64,000 bases of DNA from Molanna angustata (Eukaryota; Arthropoda; Insecta; Trichoptera; Molannidae): the NCBI GenBank assembly GCA_963576475.1, contig OY754969.1, forward strand, positions 25,068,318 to 25,132,317, given 5' to 3'. Made by a program: the position numbers and the translations under genes. Positions 54,701 through 64,000 of this stretch are shown here, in pieces. Position 1 is the stretch's first letter. Each line of letters begins with the position of its first letter. The notes under the pieces are model-generated. The model was not told the origin of the DNA and made no database searches. It saw nothing but the letters and a program-made list of their open reading frames with translations.

Positions 54701-55734
54701 TCAGAGTAATTGTTAAGGTGTGTAAACATATAATATATATTTCTATTTTATCTTCTTTAATCAATACCTTTTCCGAATATTATTTCTATGTAGTTTCATT
54801 GAATTTAAAGCGTATTATTTTATTTTAAGTATGCCTATAAATTTTTGGGTTCATTAAATAAGATACGATAAGACAGATACAAAATTGGTATTACTTACTT
54901 AAAACGTTATCGTTTTAGTAAATTATAATAATTAATTGAGACGTTTATTTTACATAAAATAAAGCACCATTTTTTTCTCGTTGAGATTCCCTTTGTAGCA
55001 ATTTACCACTTCGACACTTTCAACATTATTGACTTGGAATGGTTAATTTGTTATGTAACAAGTTTTTCTCCCAGCATTGTTAGCTTTTTTTATTTCTGGC
55101 ACTGAACTTTGAAAATCTGAAATAATTTACGTGTGTATAGAATTTTAAGTTTGTTCTCGTTACTTTTATCTTTTGGAAGCAGGAAACTTGTCGACGTGAG
55201 AAAACTCCAACTTTTATACTTTCCTTTTGTAAACATTTCAAATGCGCATTACTTAGTTATCTTTGAAACCACACACGCTGATGTATTTGTACTTAAATAT
55301 ACAACGTGCCATTGTAAAGCTAAAATATTCTGCCATACGATGAGAAAATTTAAGTAAATATTTACATTAATTAATTAATACTAAGTACCTAGGTACCTAC
55401 CCATATTTGTATCTATGGTCAAATAAATTAAGAATAAATGAGGGCATTTAAACTTAAACGTCGCACTATGAAATAAAAAAAACTCTGTTGTGATAAAAAT
55501 AAATTCCATAAGCTGTTCTCAGCATTTCTTTACTGAATAAGCGTTAAGTATACAATTTTAAAATTGAGCATAAATACCCCTAAATAAGATATTAAAAATA
55601 CCCATTTTAACAATTTTTTTTTAAATTTACTGCAAAGGTATACGTCAACATAGAGAAAAAATGTTTTTTTTTTCTTTCAGAGTGCATAAATCAAAGTGAA
55701 TGTTCAAGACTTAGATTATTATATGATACAAATA
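54701..55734. other. AT-rich stretch, nothing recognised
   Basis: No supported feature. Confidence 0.4.
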
Positions 55735-55949
55735 CCTAGTCAGCGCAATGAAAGAATGACAAAAAAGTTTCACACGCCCGGCCGTATACGTACACCTACC
55801 GATACGCACACCTACATAATAATTAGATTTAACTTTTTTATCGTCAGTTCTTGATGAAATTCCATTTAAATTAATTTATATTTTTAATAAATAAAAATAA
55901 AAAAAAACTTGTTTAGAATCAATTCCACTATTTATTTAAGGACTACAAC

Positions 55950-55986
55950 CTACAACCGGTTTCGTGCTAAGAACATTTTCAAGTAG
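55950..55986 (-). ncRNA. Hammerhead-like motif, damaged stem II
   Basis: As in the other arms, but on minus stem II reads GTTC-TTA-GCAC, so one base pair is lost. Stem I CTAC/GTAG, TTGAAAA core, GAAA and ACCGGTT are intact. Confidence 0.35.
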
Positions 55987-55998
55987 TCTACTTGAAAT

Positions 55999-56035
55999 CT
56001 ACTTGAAAATGTGCTTAGCACGAAACCGGTTGTAG
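55999..56035 (+). ncRNA. Hammerhead-like motif (right arm)
   Basis: CTAC, TTGAAAA, T, GTGC-TTA-GCAC, GAAA, CCGGTT, GTAG. All pairings intact; the NUH site is GTT. Confidence 0.45.
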
Positions 56036-56280
56036 GTTGTAGTCATTAAATAAATAGTGGAATTGATTATAAACAAGTTTTTTTTATTTTTATTTATTAC
56101 AAATATAAATTAACCTACATAATACGTCCACCTACCGATCTACCGCCTCTCACACACACATGTAAAAAAAACTTGTCTTATATTTGAATTCGAAATTTGT
56201 ACTACACGCGGCTTTTGAACCTTATAATTCTATGGTTCAAAATATTTTTTTCATTTGATGTCAGGTCTGTTCTGAATTTT

Positions 56281-56426
56281 TGCCTCTGTTACCCATTTTT
56301 GCCATCGGATGTTTGATTTGAACTTGTTCGGTAAATTTCATTTTGGTGTGGTGTGCCTCTGTTACCCATTTTTGCCATCGGATGTTTGATTTGAACGTGT
56401 TCGGTAAATTTCATTTTGGTGTGTGA
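56281..56426 (+). repeat. 73-bp tandem duplication
   Basis: TGCCTCTGTTACCCATTTTT at 56281 recurs at 56354, and both units run through CGGATGTTTGATTTGAAC and TTCGGTAAATTTCATTTTGG with one or two differences. Confidence 0.97.
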
Positions 56427-56477
56427 TATTTTCTATTATTTTAAACGTTTTTTGCGTATAAGCAAAGAATTTTAATT

Positions 56478-56688
56478 TAATTTATATTTTTAATAAATAA
56501 AAATAAAAACACTTGTTTAGAATTAATTCCACTATTTATTGGAATTTATAATAAATTCCACTATTGATTGGAATTAATAAATAGTGGAAATAATTCTAAA
56601 CAAGTGTTTTTATTTTTATTTATTAAAAATATAAATTAATTTAAATGGAATTCCATCAAGAACTGACGATCAAAAAGTTAAATCTAAT
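56478..56688. mobile_element. Penelope-like element, copy 3 (core deleted, inverted)
   Basis: In opposite sense to copies 1 and 2: starts TAATTTATATTTTTAAT, ends GTTAAATCTAAT, with AACACTTGTTTAGAAT and TCCACTATT arms. The central ACCGGTTTCGTGC arms are gone, replaced by a short ATTCCACTATTGATTGG inversion, so no ribozyme-like motif remains. No 12-bp duplication could be identified. Confidence 0.75.
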
Positions 56689-56689
56689 T

Positions 56690-58299
56690 AAAAAAAAATA
56701 TTTTATTAGTAAGTTTATAATTCATTCGTTAAGATTAATTATTTTTTTGATTATACATATAAATTGATAAAGACCTCATTAACTTTAATGATTAAAAACG
56801 TACATCTAGTCTCAAAAATAATGAATTTTTCCATGTGTTTTCTACAAAAACTGAGAGTGTAAGTGTAAAATGTATGGATGTGTTACAAAAACTTACGTGT
56901 ATTGCGATAAGTATGTTTTCAATTTGTGTTATATTCCAAACCATTATTGTTTTGATCATTTCTACAGAACATACGAAGAGGAATAAAAAATAATAAATAA
57001 ATAAATAATAAAACAATGTCTTCCACATCTAAAAAAATATATAAGGGGTATGTTAAACAATCTAAATTTCCCTTTACTGGACACCCAATATCCATAAGAC
57101 ATATAGAAATTTCAAGAAAATGTACATATGTACACATTTGAAAAAAAATCGTCAAATTAATTTATATCGTATATATTGCTCTTACAAGGAAAAAAAGATT
57201 TTTGAAGCAACAGTTCAGATTAAATTCAGACCAGTCGAGGTTAACGAATGTCCTTTCGAGATTTCTGAAGATAATCTTCTCTTAATTCAAACTGAAATTT
57301 TCAGCAAAAACACTGTGATTATCACCAGAAATTGAGCTTATGTTATTTGTCATACAAATTGATTGAATCGAATTGTAAACACCTGTTCATTGTGTATGTG
57401 ATATGTACATATACTGCCGTATAGTCAATGTTTCGATTCCATCAAAGAAACATAAATTGGCTTAATTATTCACTTAATACTTTATATTGAGACAACAAAT
57501 GTATTTCAATTTGTACTTGGTACAAAAATGAAATAATATTTATTCAAAATATAAATTCCACGAACGGTCCTATTATTCGGATGGGTGTGTTTTCTTCATA
57601 AATATCACAGCAATATCGGTAAATTTATTTTATTTTCAACGACAACACTGCTTTAGAAATATTTCGTGGTTCGAAATACTTTTTTGTTTTCATTTTGCTT
57701 CCACATATTTTCGCGTTACATGAAAACGAATATCATTATTTCATAGTAAACAAAAGGAAACTGATAGGCGTGGAGGTCCTTTGAAATAATGTGTTAATAA
57801 ATACGTAGTTGTCTTGTCGTTGCTTCCCGTGTGTTTAGTACAGAGACCATATTTATTTATTTATTTTTAAAAGGATACACCGACAGACATTCAGCTTACG
57901 ATTTTCATAAAAAGAAAAATATATTGATTATTATTATGAGTGCTGGACGTCCTATTGTGGATGCACACAACATTACAAAATTACATGAGCTCATAATATT
58001 TAATCACACACGTAAGGTACACAAGTAAGAGTTACATAAATGAGAAATAATTAAGTTACATAAGTTATACAAGTAACAAAATTCGAATTAAAAAAAAAAA
58101 ATAATTGGCAGTAAAAAAAGTGAACAATGTATGACGTGAATTTTTTTTTTATTTAATTTAATGTTTTTGTAACAAATATATAAAAAATTTAGCATTCTGC
58201 ACTCTTTGTCGATATAAAATTTTACAATGCTAAATCACACACTCCTTCGTGCGCGCAGTTTCTTTTTCAATTTGATATACCATCAATTTTTCTTATCAA
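56690..58299. other. AT-rich stretch, no recognised gene
   Basis: Frames at 56792-57155 (minus) and 57120-57335 (plus) show no domain. Nothing else recognised. Confidence 0.4.
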
Positions 58300-58825
58300 A
58301 TCGTTTTGAAAAAAATAATTTAGATAGTTTAGGTATTAAAGAAAAATAAATCTTTACTTTTTGATAATGTTCCAAATAAATTCTTGTAGAAAAATAATGG
58401 CATACCCCGATTTTCAACGTTTATCTTATATTTTTAATAAAATATAAGGCGTAGTTCAAAATGTTTTTTTTTTCAAATTAAAGAACACAAAAAATATCTA
58501 GAAAAATATGATGTGATGTTGCAGTAATGCTTCAGGTTAAGTAAATAAACCTAAAAAACATTTATTTTCCATTTAGCGCCATTGCCAAATAAAAGTTTTT
58601 TTGGTTTATTAACTTAACCTGATGCATTAATCGAACGTTACATCGTATTTTTCCAGATATTTTGATCTTCTTTAATTTATAAAAAAATATAATGCTCTAT
58701 ACCTTATCAAAAATCGGGTTATGCGTTTTATTTTCCTACAGAATATAATTAAAAAGTTAAGGAATATTTTTCTTTATTAATATCCAAACTAACTACGTTA
58801 TTTTTTTTAAAATGATTCGTTTTGT
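58300..58825. mobile_element. Large foldback element (~0.5 kb)
   Basis: Two arms of about 235 bases mirror each other imperfectly (roughly 75% by eye) around a loop at 58560-58600. Pairs include CAGGTTAAGTAAATAAACC with its counterpart GGTTTATTAACTTAACCTG, ATATCTAGAAAAATATGATG with ATCGTATTTTTCCAGATAT, and CATACCCCGATTTT with AAAATCGGGTTATG. No coding capacity. A MITE or inverted duplication; transcription would give a long hairpin RNA. Confidence 0.75.
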
Positions 58826-58994
58826 AGTAATGATGCAAATTCAAATTGAAAAAATAGGTACGTTGGCAGCAGTCACCTTCTTAAACAGAGATCCGATGTT
58901 TTCGCTTCACGTACGGACAGTATTTATTTTTCCTAATTTTATGTTATTTTTCATTTTTTATGGCATTTGGACACAATTAACCAATAATTAGCAA

Positions 58995-59290
58995 TTATTC
59001 GACTTTTGTGGCTCAGTTGGATAGATATTTAACTCTGATATCCTGAGCGAAAGGTCCCAGGTTCGATGTGGCAACATGTTATTGGGTGCGTGTTAAATAA
59101 TTATTTGACATAGTATAATTCCCGTAAATCTTGAGCCTTTTCGCTGTGGAGGGGAGCAGTTAACACATGTATCAACCAAGCAAAAAGACACCAATTTCCG
59201 ATTTGTGCACCCACATGACATGTTCAAGTTGTTTTTCGATAGCAAAACCTTTTGATTGCTCGTTGCCCGAGTAGCAACAAAATACGATAC
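58995..59290 (+). mobile_element. SINE-A related copy
   Basis: A box TGTGGCTCAGTTGGATAG, B box CCAGGTTCGATG, then directly the tail ATGTGGCAACATGTTATTGG and GTGCGTGTTAAATAATTATT, and the 59150-59245 repeat (ACCAAGCAAAAAGACACC). The usual body is deleted. Confidence 0.75.
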
Positions 59291-59344
59291 GATAAATATT
59301 ATAGAAAAAATGTTTTGAAGACAGTATTGTAACTAAATTATTAT

Positions 59345-59450
59345 TATTTTTTTTTATTTATTTAGTCTTCTTGTACATATAATTAGTACACTGACGGGCT
59401 TATTGCCTCATGGCAATTTCTTTCAACCAACGAGAGTAAATGTTAAATAT
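59345..59450 (-). repeat. LINE 3' end (minus)
   Basis: A TTTTTTTATTTATTTAGTC tail (plus view), then GACGGGCTTATTGCCTCATG and GCAATTTCTTTCAACCAAC. Compare CGGACTTATTGCCCACAGGC and AATCTCTACCAGTCAACC in the 3' UTR of the LINE at 23333-24712: a related LINE family, only the 3' end retained. Confidence 0.6.
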
Positions 59451-60954
59451 ACAAAATAATGTGAACTATGGCAATCAGTTAATTATATTACAAAATAAAT
59501 AAAAAATAGCAGAAGAAAAGTAAAAAATAAAACAAAGAAGATAGTATATAAGAACAATTCATAGATAATTATGATATTTTTATAAAAATACAGAACTGTT
59601 TTTCCTTCATCAATTATTTAACTGCAATCCAGGATAGGAATAAAATAATTATTGTAGAAGGAAAAAAACAATTTTTAATTTTAAGGGGCAGGGTAAGGCA
59701 TGTATGTAGGCAGGTCAAATGCAAACTTTGTTAACTATTGTATGAGAATGAACGTCCTTAAAGATTACAATCGTGTGCGCCCGAGTTCGTATATTTGAAT
59801 CGAGCGTTACATAAAATATTATGGTTTATTTGATTTTACAAAAAAGTGAGAACATTGTGTGAAAACGTATCGATCCAATGTTTATATTTATAAAATACCT
59901 ATCATTAAAAAAAAAAAACATTAATGTTTCTAAGCCTTATAAGTTTTTAGTTATGGATAAAAAATCTGAGAAAACAGGTATCATTAAAAAAAATATTACA
60001 AAAAAAGTACACAAAATGAAAGAAAGCGTATCGGACCAATGTATAAAAAAATAATGAGAGAATAATATATATTTTTATTGATGACGTAACTTTTAAGAGT
60101 AAGGCGTAGTGAGCTTCCAAAAAGTACCTTGGAGCCTATCCCGTCACCTGAATATTGAAATTCTACATAATCAATGCTGTCAGTGTGAAAAAAATAAAAA
60201 GTGTGATATTATTGTTTGACAATAACGAAATTATCACTCGAGAAAAAGTCGGTACTCTGCTGCAATTGACACTCCCACGAATATGTTGTATATCTCAATG
60301 ATTTGTATTAATGTTAGTCTCATAATATGGTAGGCCTCCGTAGACACATCTGTATCATTTAGGGTATACCGAACAACTCCTTAAGTATGAAAGTTAAATT
60401 TCGTTTTATTTTGTAAATAAATATTATGTAAGGTCTCTGTATTTTCTCGCTTTGCCGCCGGAATGGATTTCATCGAATAATATATTACCCTCTGGGGAAA
60501 ATTTATTAAGTTTCCTTTGAATAAATTACCTACATACATTCACATATTATATGTTTGCACGGCTTATTCGATACAAGACAAGATATTACTATATAGTGTT
60601 AACGAATATACGCTAATTTCTTTATTTATTTATAAATGAGTGGTAATAATTTTACATGTCTATTATCTATATTTCTATCTTTGATTGTCTTATTTGCACC
60701 ATGGTGCCGATATTTTATAATCTAGAATGTTCCGTGAGCTACTCATTATGTTAGGTAGTTTTATTGTGGTTGATTATAGCGTTATACGAAGGGGCCAACT
60801 TATTATAGTTTTCATATGTGGATCGGGTAGTGGTTAGTACCATATCATGTCTATTTTTAGCTTCTTGAAATCTCGATACAAACCTACTTGTATGCGATAT
60901 CGGCAACAGAACAGATAGGACAAGATGGAAAATGAAAGGAGTGTAGGTACTTAC
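59451..60954. other. AT-rich stretch, nothing recognised
   Basis: No supported feature in 1.5 kb. Confidence 0.4.
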
Positions 60955-61440
60955 TGTGCCAGCTGTTTTCTTCCTTTTCTCTGTCGCGTTAGTTCTTCCT
61001 TCTCGTCACTAGTTCAACAATATGATCACAAATTGACTGTAAGAATATAATGAATATACGTGCGAATGCCGCGAACGTATTTAAAGATTTTATAAAAGTG
61101 CGCACGGCGCTTGTACCTACAACACGAGTGGTGTATGGAGACGCGTATTTGCGAGACTGAAGAATGTGGCTGGCTCGCGCGCGGACAGAGACGAGATTGT
61201 TGTTGCCACGTTCAGGTATGGATGTAGGTATGAAGAGGTTTAGGTATGTCAGGAAGATGAGGATAGGTACAATTGGGAAGTAGGTATCAGTCATCTGCGC
61301 CAACAATGACAAATAGTCATATCTCAAAAACGAAGCAAAAGACAGGTTTGATCCTGTACAGGAACAAACATCCGCTCGTTTCATGATCACTCACCAACAT
61401 TCGGTTAGTCTGTGGTAACTACCGGAGGAGCACGAGCTGT
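60955..61440 (-). promoter_or_regulatory. Candidate minus-strand promoter and first exon
   Basis: On minus, a GC-richer region (61100-61430) leads to TATAAAA at 61094-61088, then about 110-135 bases of leader ending AGCTGGCACA and the strong splice donor GTAAGTACC at 60954. The overlapping 133-codon frame (60989-61390) spans the TATA box and is therefore unlikely to be translated as such; I see no domain in it. No acceptor or coding exon was identified. Confidence 0.35.
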
Positions 61441-61639
61441 AAATAACATTTTAAAGCAAGTAAAATTTATTTTTGTTGGGACATTATAGTTAATTATTTT
61501 TTTATTTAAGTATATAGTTAAAATGTGATTGCAGTGTCTTGTTATGTAGCTAATTATCTATGAATTGTAATATAATTTTGTTAATTTTATAAAAGTGGAA
61601 TGTGATGTTTTTTATGTTATTAAAAAACTTGGTTAGCGG
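61441..61639. other. Nothing recognised
   Basis: AT-rich spacer between the promoter-like patch and the pogo-like remnant. Confidence 0.3.
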
Positions 61640-62255
61640 TATAAAATGACATACGTAACGGTAGGGCAAAATGATATGGTATGTCAGCACTGTCAACCGT
61701 TCACTGACTACAGAAAATATTTGCAACATCAGGGAGAAAGCAGATTGGGACTGTATCAAGTGCCAAAAAGGGATCACACACAAAGTTCTTTGTTACATGG
61801 GAACAAATGGAAATTATGTTCCACCTTGTCTCATTTTTGCTCGAGAAAATATAAAAAATGAACTTTTGGACCATGAAAGTCTATTGAGTTTTAAAATTTT
61901 AAACCTCAATAGATTGATTAAACATGGTGGAATAGGCGAATACCCACGGGACTTATTTACTATCAATTATTTTTCACTCTTTATTTGTGTATGAAAACAT
62001 TAAAAAAAAATACTTTGAAAAATACACCGTATGTCATTTTGTACACCCGGTGGGGCAAAATGGTTTTTATCAGTATGTTTTGTATATATTTTTTTTAATA
62101 CAAAATTTCATATTTTTGACAATTTTAAACTGATATACGTTTACCTAGATAGTGTTACAAGTAAGTAGTAAAGTTTTTTTCTATAAATTACAAACCGTTT
62201 TTTTTTATATTTATTTTTAAGAAAATCTATGTCATTTTGGGCACCCTTCCCCTAC
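61640..62255 (+). pseudogene. pogo/Tigger-like transposase remnant
   Basis: The frame at 61671-61994 carries GITHKVLCYMGTNGNYVPPC then LIFARENIKNELLDHE, which fits the (S)xxGxxVPPxxIFxRKxMKxELL region of the DDE domain in pogo/Tigger (CENP-B-like) transposases. Upstream residues in another frame suggest a frameshift near 61740. Only ~60 residues are family-like; the catalytic acids are not identifiable. The end at 62225-62255 (ATGTCATTTTGGGCACCC, TTCCCCTA) and an internal repeat of it near 62025-62065 look like terminal sequence. Confidence 0.55.
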
Positions 62256-62257
62256 TA

Positions 62258-62400
62258 TGTCAAATATTAATTTAATACGCACCTAATAACAAGTTGCCAC
62301 ATTCAGGAGACTTACGATATTAATCGTCTCACAGATCCAGATTGAAAACACAATTAAAATCTGTGTCTCTACCGAGAATCTCCCAAGTGTATGTATGCCT
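62258..62400 (-). mobile_element. SINE-A related copy
   Basis: On minus: TGTGAGACGATTAATATCG, CTCCTGAATGTGGCAACTTG, TTATTAGGTGCGTATTAAAT. The tRNA-like head is reduced to CTCGGTAGAGACACAGATTT. It abuts the end of the pogo-like remnant. Confidence 0.7.
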
Positions 62401-63734
62401 AATTGCTTTTATTTTCAATATATATTTTTATTTCTTCAATTTGTTTTTTTAAAAGGAAATTTATGCTGTTTATTAGTAAATAAATAAATAAAATTTAACG
62501 ACTGCATGGACAATATTAAAAACCTACCATTAAACATACATTTTGAAAAGCTTATGAGACAGTGTATACCTATTAAGTGAATTATTTAATAGAATTAAGG
62601 TATTAATAAATAACCTGACCGTATCTAACAAAGGTCGTATATTATATATTTTTATCATAAAGAGGTTCACACACGCGAGCATTCAAAATGATTAATTTAT
62701 ACAACCTTTTTATACGCGGGATTTTTATTAATTGGATTTTTTCTTTGTTTGACAGCAATGTTTGCTGAAAATATGGTTTCATTTGTACATCATTATTCAT
62801 ACATACCTATTTGCTACGGCTACTTATATTAAAATTGGAATTATATACCGTTGCTTGTTTAGCACATTGAATGCAACTTTGAGGGTTAAAATATATTCAT
62901 CTGATATAATTAAAATATCAGAATTTACTTTGTGGCAAATTTTACACAATTTTGTTATTTTTAAATAATTCAGCTTCGCTAGTTAGTTTTAGTCTGTAAA
63001 TCAATAAGGGTCTTTGATGTGAAGTTTTGCGAGAGCGGCTGTGTCCAAATTGTTCAATTAAACTTATTAACAAGTTTTTAAAAAATAATTGAGGACAGTT
63101 AAAATGTAGGTATATTGCTATTTTTCAGAAATGTATAAAATTATGATTTGAGTTGTTTTCAAATTGAAAACCTGTATAAACAGTTAAATATTATTGTTGC
63201 ATCAAACCGAATAAAATTCAAATTTTATTAACGCTTAGCTGGAAACCCTTAGCTTTGTTTACTCTGTATGAATTGTTCAACTTTATCAAAATATCAAATA
63301 AATCAAGCTGGAAACGGTTTTAAAATGCATTGCTATCGATAATATATAAATTCTGAATCTTTCGGAGCTCCAAATGGTCGGGAAGTTAATGCAAAAATTT
63401 ATTACAGACAGAGGCAAAAAAGTGAAGTTAAAAAAAAAACGGTGTGATAAAAGAATATTAATTTTGAATAAGCCACGCAAATTGGGCTGTGTTCGTTTAA
63501 ATATTTTTCTTCGTGTGTCGTTTTTGACACATGGAAGAATAACCTTCGTAATTGGGCGGTGCAAAACATCTCCTCCACATTCCTCAAATCGGACCGTTTC
63601 CGAATGTTTTAGAGTCAGGAAAGTCACTTACTTCAGACTTCACATATCCCTATTCATATTTTATATATTCCTTTTTATTTATTACGATATTTTTGTACAT
63701 AATATCGATACATAAAAAAATTTTTTTAAACATT
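62401..63734. other. AT-rich stretch, no recognised gene
   Basis: Overlapping frames on both strands at 63286-63884 (113, 113 and 110 codons) are mutually exclusive and domain-free. Confidence 0.35.
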
Positions 63735-63825
63735 TCTTCTCTGTTGGGTATCGAACCCAAGACGCTCGCACAGAAGCAGAACGGGTTCCCAATTAAGCCA
63801 CTCGATTGTATTGGTGGTGAATATG
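63735..63825 (-). mobile_element. tRNA-derived SINE head
   Basis: On minus: GAGTGGCTTAATTGGGAACC (A-box region) and GGGTTCGATACCCAACAG (B box). Spacing fits a tRNA. It differs from SINE-A and SINE-B heads and is followed on minus by an A/T-rich tail. A decayed tRNA or a third SINE type. Confidence 0.6.
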
Positions 63826-64000
63826 ACGTTCTAATATATTGTACACTGGTGGGTTTTCTGCCGTTTGAATGTTTTTATCACTAAACAGATTGGAACAAGA
63901 TAGGTACATAATACCATCAAGATTCTCCGAGAGTTTTAATATTTGATGAGACACATATCAAATAATAAACGATAAAATGTTTTATTTTTCAGCGCCCCGT
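63826..64000. other. Nothing recognised
   Basis: AT-rich sequence to the window end. Confidence 0.3.

Larger units (their letters stand above)
55822..56112. mobile_element. Penelope-like short inverted-repeat element, copy 2
   Basis: 291 bp, flanked by perfect ACCTACATAATA duplications (55810-55821, 56113-56124). It starts ATTAGATTTAAC and ends AAATATAAATTA, like copy 1, and is close to it throughout. The inverted arms hold hammerhead-like motifs at 55950-55986 (minus) and 55999-56035 (plus). Confidence 0.85.
55735..56240 (+). repeat. Dispersed repeat carrying the Penelope-like insertion
   Basis: Partner of 43430-43660, in inverse orientation. Repeat sequence stops at 55821, the 291-bp element follows, and the repeat resumes at 56113 after a 12-bp duplication. 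Confidence 0.85.

Noticed and set aside
60989..61390. 133-codon minus frame as a membrane protein gene
   Set aside because: It runs across a TATA-like box and into a probable 5' leader ending in a splice donor; no recognised domain. The promoter reading explains the composition better.

Overview
The window is AT-rich (about 30% GC by eye), gene-poor eukaryotic DNA that looks like an insect genome. The evidence is RTE-type and Jockey/CR1-type non-LTR retrotransposon debris, tRNA-derived SINEs, PIF/Harbinger, hAT and pogo-like DNA transposon remains, many short inverted-repeat elements, and frequent GTAGGTACCTA-type strings. The RTE C-terminal protein resembles copies common in moths and butterflies, so Lepidoptera is my best guess, but nothing here proves the order. 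I find no complete host protein-coding gene. The longest open frames are retrotransposon fragments or unrecognised AT-rich frames. The window is best read as intergenic or intronic DNA built from nested transposable elements.

Layout. 1-12.5 kb: a long (TAAA)n microsatellite, short inverted-repeat elements (2.9 and 4.7 kb), an E2F-like palindrome (5.05 kb), copy A of a ~1 kb repeat (family 1), a 54-bp AT-rich array containing a candidate solo LTR (9 kb), and a candidate LTR followed by a tRNA-Trp-like primer site (10.2-10.65 kb). 12.5-24.7 kb: a non-autonomous hAT with 7/8 target-site match carrying family 1 copy B, LINE and RTE remnants, a TA-flanked MITE (18.2 kb), a perfect-arm-length foldback (20.2 kb), a SINE, a ~0.3 kb tandem array, and a 5'-truncated LINE with a 16-bp target duplication that was itself interrupted by a 349-bp insertion. 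25-36 kb: family 1 copy C, minisatellites, a CpG-rich patch (28.5 kb), a duplicated SINE joined by a perfect hairpin (30.2-30.8 kb), a Harbinger element nested in another inverted-repeat element (31.8-33.3 kb), and several RTE remnants.

36-46 kb: a short inverted-repeat retroelement (37.2 kb), SINEs, a 41-bp minisatellite, LINE ends, and a candidate LTR with six 54-bp repeats spanning its AATAAA signal. 46-64 kb: more SINEs, family 1 copy D, an inverted pair of RTE fragments (53.2-54.1 kb), two more copies of the 37.2-kb element (55.8 and 56.5 kb), a ~0.5 kb foldback (58.3 kb), a pogo/Tigger-like transposase remnant (61.7 kb) and two minus-strand stretches that look like first exons with splice donors (47.55 and 60.96 kb).

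The most interesting item is the element at 37160-37445 and 55822-56112. Each has a 12-bp target duplication, and a related empty site is present at about 43.55 kb. Each arm contains a 37-nt motif with the layout of a minimal hammerhead ribozyme: stem I CTAC/GTAG, a core in which the usual C3-G8 pair is replaced by U3-A8, stem II GTGC/GCAC, GAAA, and a palindromic ACCGGT stem III before an NUH site. This points to non-autonomous Penelope-like retroelements. That class assignment is inference; the repeats, duplications and motif are visible in the sequence.
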